DNA of 64,000 nt from Streptomyces sp. YIM 130001 (GCF_003574445.1 NZ_KZ984553.1:186001-250000); one strand, 5' to 3'. Shown: positions 42,152 to 50,851, numbered from the stretch's first letter. Made by a program: numbers and translations. Notes: generated from the sequence alone by a model not told the origin.

Positions 42152-42445
42152 TCACGGCGACGACGCACTGTCGTCGCTGTACAGGTGGCAGACGGGACCT
42201 TCGACGTGGTCGGCGTGCGCGCCGTTCGAGGACCCGATCATGCGTTGCACGGCTCTGCGGGCCGCCTCTCCCGCGATGTTGGCGGCCGGCTGGATCTCCT
42301 CTCGGGGCGTGCGATGGGGGGCGTCAGGTGGCGGCGGGTTCGCCAGGTCGGCCGTATCGGTGAACGCGGCCGCGGTGGGAAGCGCGAGAGCGGCCAACGC
42401 CGCGGCGGCGATCAGCACGGCCCGCAGCCGGATACCCGTACACAA
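42152..42445 (-). CDS. hypothetical small exported protein
   Basis: A 97-residue protein I do not recognise. Its start is a basic, alanine/leucine-rich signal (IRLRAVLIAAAALAALALP, cleavage near TAAA), then a hydrophilic chain with IAGEAARRAVQRMIGSSNGA and a single cysteine near the end. The start is uncertain: the frame opens with a TTG at 42445, and a GTG ten codons later would remove the basic part. Codon usage looks like that of a real gene. It lies between two other exported proteins without being in an operon with them. Confidence 0.5.
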   Translation of the reverse strand: MCTGIRLRAVLIAAAALAALALPTAAAFTDTADLANPPPPDAPHRTPREEIQPAANIAGEAARRAVQRMIGSSNGAHADHVEGPVCHLYSDDSASSP

Positions 42446-42828
42446 ACCGGTGCCGTACCGGGCAGGTTCAGACTGCGGCGTGGACGACCGCGCCGGGCTC
42501 GGTGAACGAGGCTCTGGGAGTGCTCACGCACTGATGGACGTGGGCCGTGGCTATCGCGGAGCGGGAAGTACGCATGACGAAAGAGGCCCTCTCGGGTCGG
42601 TTTCGGTGGAAGCCGCCCCATTGCGGCACATCTACAACTCCGGGCATAGACGGACTAACCACCCGAAGGAGATGTGGCGACACTAGCACGGCCAAATGGT
42701 GCATCTCACTTCAGATATGGAACTAAGACGCAAAATCTCCTGCCTCGTCGGCGATCGACCGGACGACCGGCACGCACCGCCAGGCAGCGGACGCCGCAAC
42801 ACGCCACGACCCCGGCTACGCGAGAAGC
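42446..42828. other. gene-poor spacer before the L,D-transpeptidase
   Basis: About 380 bases without a gene I can support. Short reading frames occur on both strands but show no ribosome site or recognisable protein. The right end becomes AT-richer towards the transpeptidase promoter. Confidence 0.3.
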
Positions 42829-42851
42829 CGAATTAATATGATGATAATTCG
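42829..42851 (+). promoter_or_regulatory. AT-rich inverted repeat at the transpeptidase start
   Basis: CGAATTA (42829-42835) and TAATTCG (42845-42851) form a perfect 7-bp inverted repeat across 9 bases, ending three bases before the ATG. It contains TAATAT (42834-42839), a possible -10 box. With no ribosome site visible, the mRNA may be leaderless, and a repressor bound here would block it. Confidence 0.4.
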
Positions 42852-42854
42852 CGA

Positions 42855-43610
42855 ATGCGCCCTTATGTCCGCTCGTGGTCCGTCGCTTCGACGCTCATCT
42901 CCGCCCTGGTCCTCGGCGGCTGTGCCCCCGCTTCGTCCCCGGCGGACACCGGGCACGATCGGAGCCCCGAGGTCTCCGCGCCCTCCGCGCGCAAGGGACC
43001 TCCCCACCCTCGCTCCGCACCGATCCCGCAGTTGGGCAAGCAGATGGAAGACTCGGTGAGCCGTCTCGGCGCCCGGCAGGTCGTCGTGGTGCAGGGCGAG
43101 TCCCCCGAATCCAGCTACGCGACGGCGAACCTGTACGAGTACGACGCGAAGCAGGGCTGGCACCGAGCCGCACAGCCGTGGCCGGCCCGCAACGGCCAGC
43201 GCGGCTGGACCGGGGCCCACACCGCGGGCGACCGAAGCACACCGGTCGGGGTGTTCGGGCTGACCGACGCCGGCGGTCTGCTGCCCGACCCCGGCACCAA
43301 GCTGCCCTACGACCAGGACTCGGCCTACAACATCGACGGAGTCGGCTTCCTGGGCGAGCCCCTCGAGGGGGCGTTCGACCACGTGGTGGCCATCAACTAC
43401 AACCGCAACCCCGGCACTCCACCGAGGGACCTCAGCCGCCCGATGGGGGCCGAACGGGGCGGGGGCATCTTCATCCACGTCGACCACAAGGGGCCGACGC
43501 AGGCCTGCGTGGCGCTGGCCCGGGACAAGATGCGCGCGCTCCTGAAATGGCTCGACCCGGCGAAGAAGCCGGTCATCGCCATGGGTGACCCCGAGGCGAT
43601 CCTGCGGTAG
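42855..43610 (+). CDS. L,D-transpeptidase-like (YkuD-fold) lipoprotein
   Basis: A 251-residue lipoprotein with lipobox LGGC (C23). The domain (about 70-245) begins with ARQVVVVQGES and runs through GDRSTPVGVFGLTDAGGL to the YkuD-like active site: H208 and H211 in IFIHVDHKG and the nucleophile C218 in TQACVAL. Canonical L,D-transpeptidases have HG-x14-17-S-H-G-C; here the segment around Cys is T-Q-A-C, as in a subset of actinobacterial YkuD-like proteins annotated as L,D-transpeptidase family. It would act on peptidoglycan outside the membrane, but peptidase or other activity is possible. No ribosome site; possible leaderless start. Confidence 0.75.
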   Translation: MRPYVRSWSVASTLISALVLGGCAPASSPADTGHDRSPEVSAPSARKGPPHPRSAPIPQLGKQMEDSVSRLGARQVVVVQGESPESSYATANLYEYDAKQGWHRAAQPWPARNGQRGWTGAHTAGDRSTPVGVFGLTDAGGLLPDPGTKLPYDQDSAYNIDGVGFLGEPLEGAFDHVVAINYNRNPGTPPRDLSRPMGAERGGGIFIHVDHKGPTQACVALARDKMRALLKWLDPAKKPVIAMGDPEAILR

Positions 43611-43648
43611 CCGGGTCGGACCGAGCAGCGGCCGCGGGCCGAAACCGC

Positions 43649-43715
43649 GATGCCCGTCACCGGGCGGTGCCCGGCGCCCCTTTCGGGGAACCGGGGCCGC
43701 ACGGTGACGGGCATC
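43649..43715. terminator. 14-bp perfect inverted repeat, probable two-way terminator
   Basis: GATGCCCGTCACCG (43649-43662) and CGGTGACGGGCATC (43702-43715) are perfect complements across 39 bases that themselves fold (CCCC/GGGG). The element lies between the convergent transpeptidase and SPFH genes. Confidence 0.7.
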
Positions 43716-43731
43716 GTCCGGTCAGCGGTCC

Positions 43732-45069
43732 TCAGTCGTCCTCGTTCGCCCCGGAGGCGTCGAGGTACCGGTTCACCGTGTCCGCCGTGTCGCCCGACGG
43801 CAACGCGGCCATCCTCGGCAGCAGTTGGGCGGCGATCAGCGTGGACAACGCCGAGTTGTCACCGCCGCTCCCACCGTCCGTGCGGACGACCACCGGCTGC
43901 GGCGCCTTGGACGCGAGCTCGGCGCCCACGTCGAGGCGGCGGCGGGCCAGCTCGTACTGCAGCACCGCCCTGTTGTCGCGGTAGGCCTTGGCCAGTGCGC
44001 GCTGGGCGCGGGCCTCGTTCTCCGCGGAGATCAGACCGCTGCGGCCGCGGGTCTCGATCTCGAAGCGCACCCGCTGGGCGTTGGTCTCCTGCTCCTCGAG
44101 GAGCTGGGCGACCTCCTCGCGTGCCCGGTTGAGCGCGGCCTTCACCTCGACGATGCGGGCGTCGCGCACCTTCTTGGCCCGCTCGATGTCCATGCCCAGG
44201 CTGTCGATACGGCGCTTGCGGATCAGGCCCCACTCCTGCTCGTAGGCCGTCCGCTCCTTGGCGACCCGCTCACGGGTGGCCAGGTGCTGCTGGTACTGGG
44301 TCGGCAGCTGGACGTCCGGGATGTTGCAGCCGGTGATGCGGACGCCGTAGCGGTCCAGTTGCCGGTTGAGCAGCTCCTGCATGTCGGCCACGTCCGAGCC
44401 GCGCAGGTCGTAGGCCCGCTCGGTGCGCATCTTGCGGGCGCGCTGACGGATGGCGTCCTGGACGGCACTGGAGAGGACCAGGTCGAAGTTGCCAGCGCCG
44501 ATGGCGCGGACGAACAGCACCGCGTCCGTGATGCGGAACTTGAGGAAGAACTCGATCGAGCGCAGCGGCACGTTCTCCTGCGTCGGGCAGGCCATCACCG
44601 GTGCGGAGTACGGGATCTCGGTCGCCGTGTCGACGACGAAGTCCACCCTGGACCACGGGTGCCACAGGTAGTGGCGGCCGGCGTCGAGCGTGCGCGTGAC
44701 CGCGCCGTACCGGGTCAGAACGCCGTTGGTGCCCTGCTCGATCTCGACGATCGAGGAGCGCCACCACCAGAGCGCTCCGATGATCAGGAGCAGGGCTCCG
44801 CCGGCGTAGGAGAGGCCGGCGAGTGTGCCGTAGGCGACGTCGGCCGCGCCGTCGGCGTCGGATTCCTTGATCGTCAGCATCACGCCCATGAGCAGGGTGA
44901 ACAGGCCGAGCCACAGCGGGAGCATCCACCACAGACGGCGGCTGTTGCGCGGGATGATGACCGGGATCAGGGTGCCGGCCTCGCCGCCGCGGAGCAGCTG
45001 GGCGATATTGCTCCAGGGCGCCACGGCCTCGGAGATGACCGACCTGCGGTCAGTACGTGCGGCGCTCAT
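43732..45069 (-). CDS. SPFH/band-7 domain membrane protein, downstream
   Basis: A 445-residue SPFH protein. Two hydrophobic segments near the N-terminus (LPLWLGLFTLLMGVML, GGALLLIIGALWWW; about 48-105) precede a band-7 domain (about 108-290: EIEQGTNGVLTRYGAVTRTL, SIEFFLKFRITD). A long alanine/glutamate/arginine coiled coil (about 290-390) and a short C-terminal region follow. SPFH proteins (stomatin, flotillin, HflK/C) form ring- or cage-like scaffolds in membranes and often shield proteases. Its ATG overlaps the stop of the upstream SPFH gene by four bases, so the two are made in a fixed ratio and probably co-assemble. Confidence 0.87.
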   Translation of the reverse strand: MSAARTDRRSVISEAVAPWSNIAQLLRGGEAGTLIPVIIPRNSRRLWWMLPLWLGLFTLLMGVMLTIKESDADGAADVAYGTLAGLSYAGGALLLIIGALWWWRSSIVEIEQGTNGVLTRYGAVTRTLDAGRHYLWHPWSRVDFVVDTATEIPYSAPVMACPTQENVPLRSIEFFLKFRITDAVLFVRAIGAGNFDLVLSSAVQDAIRQRARKMRTERAYDLRGSDVADMQELLNRQLDRYGVRITGCNIPDVQLPTQYQQHLATRERVAKERTAYEQEWGLIRKRRIDSLGMDIERAKKVRDARIVEVKAALNRAREEVAQLLEEQETNAQRVRFEIETRGRSGLISAENEARAQRALAKAYRDNRAVLQYELARRRLDVGAELASKAPQPVVVRTDGGSGGDNSALSTLIAAQLLPRMAALPSGDTADTVNRYLDASGANEDD

Positions 45070-46811
45070 TCTCCGGCCTCCTCAGTGTGGTCCTGGCCCT
45101 CGGTCAGCCGCTCGCCCGGGAAGGCCACGGATGCGGGCCCGGTCTCGTACGAGCCATCGGGGACGGTCGGTGCGGCCCCGTCGGGCGCCACCACGGGGAC
45201 TCCCCCGGGTTCGGCGTCCGGGGTGGCGGGCACGGTGGGGCGCTCCGCCTCGCGCAGCTCCTCGATCTCGCCCTGCCGCTCGGCGATCCGCGCGGCCACC
45301 TCGTCGAGGCGCGACCGCATGGTGGCCATGTCGGACTCGGTGAACAGCTCGTCGCCGCGCTCGCCCACCAACTCCCGTGCCAGCTGCAGGAAGTCGACAC
45401 CGGCAGCGCCGCTGCCGTCCGCTCCGCCGATCCGGACCAGCCGCGGCAGGTGGTCGGCGACCTGCTCGAGGGTGTCGAGGATCTGCTGCTGGTAGCGGTA
45501 CTCGAGGATCTCCGGGGCCTCGGCCGCCGTGACCGCCCGGATGTCCAGCGCCTGCGCCTCGAGCAGCGCCGCGTTGGCCTTCGCCTCCGACTCGGCCTGT
45601 ACATACCGCTGACGGGCCAGCGCCTGGGCGCGGTTGGTCTCGCGCTCCACCGCGGTGTCCATCTGCGCCTGGTACTGGGCGATGTCGGCCTGGATCGCGG
45701 AGAGCGTCTCGTGGCTGGTGGCCAGTTCCTTGCTCAGGTCACCCTCGTCCTGCTCCTTGCGGAGCATGAGCGCGTACTCGTGGGTGTACGCCTCCTTGGC
45801 CATCCGCACCATCTCGGGTGCGGCGAGGTCCATGCGGTAGGCGCGGTCGGCGGGCTCCGCGTGCGTGATGTTGGCGTTGGTCAGTTCGACGGCGGGGCGG
45901 AACTGCTGGTTCAGCTGCTCCAGGAGCCGGCTGGTGTCCTCGCCGACCATGTCGTAGATGCCGGCGGCCTCCTGCTCGTAGATCAGGCTGCGGATGGTCT
46001 CGCTGACCGCGTTGCTCAGCTTCTCCTCGAAGCCGCGGACGGCGCCGAGGGTGTAGACGAACTCGGTCGGGTCGCTGATCCGGAACTGGATGAACAGATC
46101 GATCGACGCCTTCACGCCGCCCTTGGTCGGAGCCTCGCGCACGGGGGCGTTGAAGGGGTACTCACGCGTGGTGTTGACGATGTAGGAGACCCGCTTCCAC
46201 GGGCTGATCAAGGTGACCCTGCCGGGCCCGACGACCTTCTCCAGCTTGCCGAAGCGGGTGATCAGGGCCTGGCAGCCGTCCGGCACCATCACCATGCCCT
46301 GGCGCCACCAGATGAAGGCGACGGCGAGCACGGCGATGACCCAGTAGTGGATACCGAAGAGCGGGTTGGTGAGCGGGGAGTCGTCGGCGGCCGAGACCAC
46401 CGCGGTGCCCACGGCTCCGATGACGAGCAGGCAGAGCACCGGCAGCATGCTGATGAAGGAGCGGCCCTTGGGCAGCACCATGGGGCAGATCGCGTGGACC
46501 TTCTCGCCGTCCTCACGCTTCTGCTCACTGCGGTTGAGCGCCTCGCCCGCCTCGTCGAGCGAGACGGTCTTCTGCGCCATCACCGTGGCGATGGAGCCGC
46601 CCTGTTCACGGGCCGCCGGGAAGTCGGCGGGGTCCATGCCTTCTTCCCGCGGCTCGTACGACTCCGAGTCGTCGTCACCCATGCCCCGCGACCGTCCGGC
46701 CGCATCTCCGGCGCGCCGCCGGACCTCTTCCTCCGCCGCCTGCCGCGGGTCGGACCCGGAGGCTACTGCTCCGACCACCCTGCGCACGCTCTGCGCCTTC
46801 GCTCGCGCCAC
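45066..46811 (-). CDS. SPFH/band-7 domain membrane protein, upstream
   Basis: A 581-residue SPFH protein. An acidic, disordered N-terminus of about 110 residues precedes two hydrophobic segments (FISMLPVLCLLVIGAVGTAV, WVIAVLAVAFIWWR), the band-7 domain (about 175-340: VPDGCQALITRFGKLEKVVG, IDLFIQFRISDP) and a coiled-coil rich in Glu/Gln/Ala (about 340-500) before a proline-rich tail. I chose GTG 46811 with AAGGGGG five bases upstream. It is the first gene of the two-gene operon; both proteins have the HflK/HflC-like order of membrane segments first, then band 7, but neither is close enough to call HflK/C. Confidence 0.85.
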   Translation of the reverse strand: MARAKAQSVRRVVGAVASGSDPRQAAEEEVRRRAGDAAGRSRGMGDDDSESYEPREEGMDPADFPAAREQGGSIATVMAQKTVSLDEAGEALNRSEQKREDGEKVHAICPMVLPKGRSFISMLPVLCLLVIGAVGTAVVSAADDSPLTNPLFGIHYWVIAVLAVAFIWWRQGMVMVPDGCQALITRFGKLEKVVGPGRVTLISPWKRVSYIVNTTREYPFNAPVREAPTKGGVKASIDLFIQFRISDPTEFVYTLGAVRGFEEKLSNAVSETIRSLIYEQEAAGIYDMVGEDTSRLLEQLNQQFRPAVELTNANITHAEPADRAYRMDLAAPEMVRMAKEAYTHEYALMLRKEQDEGDLSKELATSHETLSAIQADIAQYQAQMDTAVERETNRAQALARQRYVQAESEAKANAALLEAQALDIRAVTAAEAPEILEYRYQQQILDTLEQVADHLPRLVRIGGADGSGAAGVDFLQLARELVGERGDELFTESDMATMRSRLDEVAARIAERQGEIEELREAERPTVPATPDAEPGGVPVVAPDGAAPTVPDGSYETGPASVAFPGERLTEGQDHTEEAGE

Positions 46812-47134
46812 TGCGTCCCCCTTATTCGTTTCCGTCGTTCTGTTGCACCGGACGGCTGCTGCGCCGGGCGCGCGCACCATCTCATCACTGTGGGCGGATC
46901 GCGCAGGATAGCGGGGGAACGATCGTGACCACTCCGGTGCCGCAGCAGGCTCACTCACCCCGTCCCGCACGGGCCGCTACCCGCCGGCCGCCCCGTCACA
47001 CTCCCGAGGCGGTGGCCGTCGACGAAGCCGCCGCCCCTGAAGCGTTGCGGTCCTGTCGTTCGGACCAGCGTGGAAAGGCCCCGGTAGGCGCGACCCCACG
47101 CCGGCCGGGAGAGCTGACCGGACCGAGGGGCCTC
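46812..47134. other. spacer upstream of the SPFH operon
   Basis: About 320 bases between the SPFH operon start and the end of the next minus-strand gene. It must hold the SPFH promoter; I see no clear boxes, no RNA gene and no small protein gene that I would support. Confidence 0.3.
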
Positions 47135-48055
47135 CTACCCCAACTGTCCGCCCACCTCGTTCGCGATGAGCTCCAGGTGGTCGAGGTCGTCCAGGTCGAG
47201 GATCTGGAAGTAGATCCGTTCGGCGCCGATCTCCGCGTATCGGCTGATCCTGTCGACGACCTCGGCGGGCGAGCCGGCGAGGCCGTTGGCCTTCAGTTCG
47301 TCCACGTCCCGGCCGATCACCGCCGCCCTGCGGGCCACCTCCGCGTCGTCCTTGCCCACGCAGGCCACCAGGGCGTTGGAATACACCAGTTCCCCGGCGC
47401 GGCCCGCGGCCTCGGCAGCCTGCCGCACCCGGCCGAACTGACGCTCACTGTCCTCGATGGACGCGAACGGCATGTTGAACTCGTCCGCGTATCGTGCCGC
47501 CAGGCGTGGGGTGCGCTTCGCGCCGTGGCCGCCGATCAGGACGGGCGGCTTCGCCTGCGCGGGCTTGGGCAGCGCGGGCGAATCGGACAGCTGGTAGTGG
47601 TTCCCGTCGTAGTCGAAGGTCTTGCCGCTCTCGGTGGCCCACAGGCCCGTGACGATCGCGAGCTGCTCCTCGAGCCGGGGGAATTTCTCCTTCGGGAAGG
47701 GGATGCCGTACGCCGTGTGCTCCTGCTCGAACCAGCCTGTTCCGAGGCCGAGTTCGACCCGCCCGCCCGACATCTGGTCGACCTGCGCGACCTGGATCGC
47801 CAGTACTCCCGGGAGTCGGAAGGTGCCGGCCGTCATCAGGGTGCCCAGGCGGATCCGGCTGGTCTCCCGGGCCAGGCCGGCCAGGGTGATCCAGGCATCG
47901 GTCGGGCCGGGCAGACCGTCCCCGTCGCCCATGCGCAGATAGTGGTCGGAGCGGAAGAAGGCGTCGAAGCCGAGGTCCTCGGTGGCCTTGGCGACGGTGA
48001 GCAGTGTGTCGTACGAGGCCCCCTGCTGGGGCTCGGTGAAGATGCGAAGATCCAT
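47135..48055 (-). CDS. LLM-class F420-dependent oxidoreductase
   Basis: A 306-residue luciferase-like (beta/alpha)8 protein. Family stretches are LRIFTEPQQGASYDTLLTVA, EDLGFDAFFRSDHYL, RIRLGTLMTAGTFRLPGVLA, SGGRVELGLGTGWFEQEH and PPVLIGGHGAKRTPRLAARY. Members of this group in actinomycetes use coenzyme F420 rather than FMN and reduce varied substrates. I prefer the ATG at 48055 (MDLRIF); the ATG three codons earlier is also possible since the GGAGG lies between them. The gene behind it in transcription order upstream encodes an unrelated small protein. Substrate unknown. Confidence 0.88.
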   Translation of the reverse strand: MDLRIFTEPQQGASYDTLLTVAKATEDLGFDAFFRSDHYLRMGDGDGLPGPTDAWITLAGLARETSRIRLGTLMTAGTFRLPGVLAIQVAQVDQMSGGRVELGLGTGWFEQEHTAYGIPFPKEKFPRLEEQLAIVTGLWATESGKTFDYDGNHYQLSDSPALPKPAQAKPPVLIGGHGAKRTPRLAARYADEFNMPFASIEDSERQFGRVRQAAEAAGRAGELVYSNALVACVGKDDAEVARRAAVIGRDVDELKANGLAGSPAEVVDRISRYAEIGAERIYFQILDLDDLDHLELIANEVGGQLG

Positions 48056-48082
48056 GTCCTCCATCCTGCACGCTTGGGCCGG

Positions 48083-48565
48083 TCACGGCGGGCCGGCCAG
48101 CGGGTCGGGCGCGACGAGTCCCTGCTCCCGGGTGGCGAGGCGGCGCAGCATCTCGAGCACTCGGTCCCTGGATTCGTCGGCAGCGTCGATCGACTCGATG
48201 CACTGCCAGTAGTAGAGGTCGGCGTCCGCGGAACAGGCCACTGCGACCAGGGCGATGCCGACCTCGCCGAGCAGGGTCCCGAGACCGGTCAGCGCCTCGC
48301 GGATGTCGGCGACCCGGGAGAGCCGGGCCGCCCGTATCTCCCCGCCGCCTGGAGGCCGGGCGTCGAGCGTGCCGCAGCCGCGACCGCTGACCTCGCTCAG
48401 TCCGAGGGCGTCGCCGCGCAGTTCGGGCGGGCCGGTGACCGCGAGTCTGCCGCCCACCGCCTGGGCGAGGGCCTGTGCCTGCCAGGCCTCACTCATGATG
48501 CCCGGCACCTGCTGGCTCGCGGCCAGCGCGCTCCTGCACTCCCTGATCAACCGCACCGCGTCCAT
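48083..48565 (-). CDS. conserved actinobacterial protein of unknown function (DUF6099-like)
   Basis: A 160-residue, mostly helical soluble protein. It opens MDAVRLIRECRSALAASQQV and has EAWQAQALAQAVGGRLAV, VADIREALTGLGTLLGEVGI and a YYWQCIESIDAADESRDRVL stretch. The pattern is like a streptomycete family of unknown function that I recall as DUF6099. No catalytic motif is visible. ATG 48565 with GGGAG five bases upstream, next to a GTG one codon earlier. It lies 27 bases upstream of the LLM oxidoreductase and could be co-transcribed with it. Confidence 0.7.
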   Translation of the reverse strand: MDAVRLIRECRSALAASQQVPGIMSEAWQAQALAQAVGGRLAVTGPPELRGDALGLSEVSGRGCGTLDARPPGGGEIRAARLSRVADIREALTGLGTLLGEVGIALVAVACSADADLYYWQCIESIDAADESRDRVLEMLRRLATREQGLVAPDPLAGPP

Positions 48566-48783
48566 CACGACTCCCCCGTCCGTCCCGGCGGCACACTCGC
48601 CGCCGCACCCGCCCGGCTCACACCGGCTTCTTCAACTCCACTACCCAGAGTGAGTGTTGAGAGACCGAAAGGCCAGAGGAATACGGAAATCTGTGGACAG
48701 AAGTTCGACTGTGGACAAGTCCGCCACTCCAGAGAGTGACGATCATGCGTCTATTGACGCCCTCGGCGTGCCCGACGACCGCT

Positions 48784-49230
48784 TCAGGGCACCGACGGAG
48801 GCCGATGCTTGCCGATGACCGGGGCACCGGCCGCGCGGTCCGAACTCACCGGAAACCGCGCCTCGTTACGCTCGATCTTCGCCGCCAGCGCGTCCAGTGG
48901 ATCGATGCCGAGCACCTCGCAGAACTGCAGCAGGTACGCCAGCACATCGGCGACTTCATCGCGCACCCGGTGCGCTGAGTCCGGCTCGCCCATCACCCGG
49001 GCCGACTGCTCGGGCGTCAGCCACTGAAAGATCTCGACGAGTTCGGCCGCCTCGACACTGAGCGCGGCGGCCAGATTCTTCGGCGTGTGGTACTGCCCCC
49101 AGTCACGCGCCACCGCGAACTCGGCGAGTCTGCGCTGCAACGCCGCGAGATCCTGCTCCTGCTTCCGGTCCTGCTGCGGGTCCTGCTGCGGCTCCCGCTC
49201 CCTGCCCTGTTCCTGTCCGAATTCCGTCAC
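48784..49230 (-). CDS. MazG-like nucleotide pyrophosphohydrolase
   Basis: A 148-residue all-alpha NTP pyrophosphatase of the MazG/dCTPase type. The metal-binding glutamates and aspartate are visible in VEAAELVEIFQWLT and RDEVADVLAYLLQFCEVLG, between helices that begin LQRRLAEFAVARDWGQYHTP. Such enzymes clear non-canonical or excess NTPs. The GTG start at 49230 gives a Gln/Glu/Asp-rich N-terminus of about 25 residues and overlaps the end of the AAA ATPase gene by 128 bases in another frame. No later ATG or GTG exists before the conserved helix, so the overlap looks real. Confidence 0.82.
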   Translation of the reverse strand: MTEFGQEQGREREPQQDPQQDRKQEQDLAALQRRLAEFAVARDWGQYHTPKNLAAALSVEAAELVEIFQWLTPEQSARVMGEPDSAHRVRDEVADVLAYLLQFCEVLGIDPLDALAAKIERNEARFPVSSDRAAGAPVIGKHRPPSVP

Positions 49231-50404
49231 GCTCCAGGTCTACCACCGTCAACCCCTCCACTCCGTCCGCCCAGGAGGCGTCCCCGACGGTGGCCACCAG
49301 TCCGATGTGCCCGCGCTGTTCGGCGACACCGGCCGCGAGCCCGGCGAGGAGGCGGGCCTGGCGGCGGTCCAGGCTGCGGTCGAAGCCGTCGGCCAGCACC
49401 GTGAGCGTCTGGAACGCGCCGGGCACCTCGGCGACCGGATCGACCTGCAGCACGCCCGGCCCGGTGAGCAGCACGAGCGCGAGCGCGACAAACCTCAACT
49501 CCCCGTCGCCGAGCCGCTCCAGCGGAGTACACGCACCACGCGGATCCGAAGTCTCCGCCGACGCCGCACGGTCCAGCACGGCCCGCACCGTCCCGTCACG
49601 CAGCACCTCCGCCCGCAGGTCCGCCACCGACCCCGCACAGCCCCTGCCCACCGCGCCGACGAGCGCCGCGTGCCGCCGGCCGCATTCGGTACTGGTACGC
49701 CTGAGCACCTCCGCCAGGTTGTCGCAGCCGCGCAGCAGCCGCCCCTCGGCCACCGGCACCGGTGCCCGCATCACGGAGGGCCGCGGGTCGCAGCCGAAGA
49801 CGGAGCGCAGCGCGACCACGACCTGCTCGGCCGCCGCCAGGACCAGGCGTTCGCCGTCCGTGCGGCCGGCCACCCGTAGCGGAAGCAGCGCGGTGCCGAG
49901 CCGGTCGTCGGGCAGCGGCCCCTTGGTGACCTGGGCAGTTCCGCCGGTGTGCCAGGCGGCGTCGACCGTACGGCGGGCCGGATCACGCAGCGCCGAGGCG
50001 AGCAGCACCTGCCCGCCCACGGTCAACCGCTCGCCGACGAGCCGCAGTTCAGGTTCGGCCTGCACGGCCAGGTCGAGCCGGACCGGCCCGGCCCCGCCGT
50101 CCACCGTGCAGCCGATACGGAAGCCGCGCCGCCGCTGCCGGTCGGGACGCGCGCTCTCCGGGACGCAGTCGTCCACGTCGGGGAACACCTCGTCGAGCGT
50201 GCCGCCGGCCGCGAGCCCGGCCAGCGCCTCGTAGGCCCGCAGAGCGGTCGTCTTACCGCTGCCGCTCGGGCCGCACACCAGGGTGCACGGCCCGAGCGCG
50301 AGGACCGTTCCCCGGTGCGACGCGAAGGCGGAGAGCCGCAGTTCGCTGAGTGCGGGTCCGGCCGGGCGTACGTCGGCCGCGGGGGCCTCGCAGTGGGCTG
50401 TCAT
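49103..50404 (-). CDS. AAA/ABC-type ATPase (SMC-like head), single-gene
   Basis: A 433-residue ATPase. After LSELRLSAFASHRGTVLALG comes Walker A in VCGPSGSGKTTALRAYEALA (about residues 42-60), and near the end a signature-like LGDGELRFVALALVLLTG followed by VLQVDPVAEVPG as Walker B. This is the layout of RecF/SMC-like heads without a long coiled coil. The last 45 residues are Gly/Ala/Gln-rich and come from DNA that in another frame encodes the start of the MazG-like protein. ATG 50404. Related proteins are common in streptomycetes next to MazG-like genes; function unknown, possibly nucleic-acid repair or defence. Confidence 0.78.
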   Translation of the reverse strand: MTAHCEAPAADVRPAGPALSELRLSAFASHRGTVLALGPCTLVCGPSGSGKTTALRAYEALAGLAAGGTLDEVFPDVDDCVPESARPDRQRRRGFRIGCTVDGGAGPVRLDLAVQAEPELRLVGERLTVGGQVLLASALRDPARRTVDAAWHTGGTAQVTKGPLPDDRLGTALLPLRVAGRTDGERLVLAAAEQVVVALRSVFGCDPRPSVMRAPVPVAEGRLLRGCDNLAEVLRRTSTECGRRHAALVGAVGRGCAGSVADLRAEVLRDGTVRAVLDRAASAETSDPRGACTPLERLGDGELRFVALALVLLTGPGVLQVDPVAEVPGAFQTLTVLADGFDRSLDRRQARLLAGLAAGVAEQRGHIGLVATVGDASWADGVEGLTVVDLERDGIRTGTGQGAGAAAGPAAGPEAGAGSRGVAAQTRRVRGGA

Positions 50405-50461
50405 GCCTCAGGACGCTATGCGGCCCGCCGACCGGCGAACCGTTTTGCCCCGGTGACCTTC

Positions 50462-50851
50462 CTACGATCGAGGGATCGTCGTCCCCTCCACGAGCCCTTG
50501 CACCTCGGTGCCGGACGGTGCCAGGAGGAAGACGTTCCGGTCGACCCGGTGCATCGCGCAGCCGCGGCCGAGTACGACGCCGCTGCTGAAGTCCAGGACC
50601 CTCCTGGCCACTTCGGTCTCGGCGCCCGACAGGTCGAGCAGTACGGGCGTACCGGTCATCAGCGTCTGGGCGACCTCGCGGGCGTCGGCGAACACGTTGA
50701 CCCGCAGCACCACGAAGCGCCGCCTGGTCTCTGTCTCGGCATCGGGCAGAGCCCGGTGCCCGGGCCACGAGGGCCATTCGTTGCGGCTGCGCAGTGGTAC
50801 GACCTGGGCGAGCCCCTCCCACTGTTCGTCGGTGACGTCGTGGCTGTTCAA
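50462..50851 (-). CDS. SepF-like cell division protein
   Basis: A 129-residue protein. The SepF fold is recognisable from VLRVNVFADAREVAQTLMTG, TPVLLDLSGAETEVARRVLD and FSSGVVLGRGCAMHRVDRNV to FLLAPSGTEV. SepF anchors FtsZ to the membrane; streptomycetes have several paralogues, and this one lacks the amphipathic N-terminal membrane helix of the main SepF, so it may bind a partner instead. The start is unsure: a TTG at 50851 follows GGGGTGGGG, and another TTG lies 15 codons earlier. It is 57 bases upstream of the AAA ATPase gene on the same strand. Confidence 0.75.
   Translation of the reverse strand: MNSHDVTDEQWEGLAQVVPLRSRNEWPSWPGHRALPDAETETRRRFVVLRVNVFADAREVAQTLMTGTPVLLDLSGAETEVARRVLDFSSGVVLGRGCAMHRVDRNVFLLAPSGTEVQGLVEGTTIPRS

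Noticed and set aside
42829..42851. Zur, Fur or IdeR metal box before the transpeptidase gene
   Set aside because: The AT-rich dyad does not fit the Zur, Fur or iron-box consensus well enough in arm sequence or spacing.
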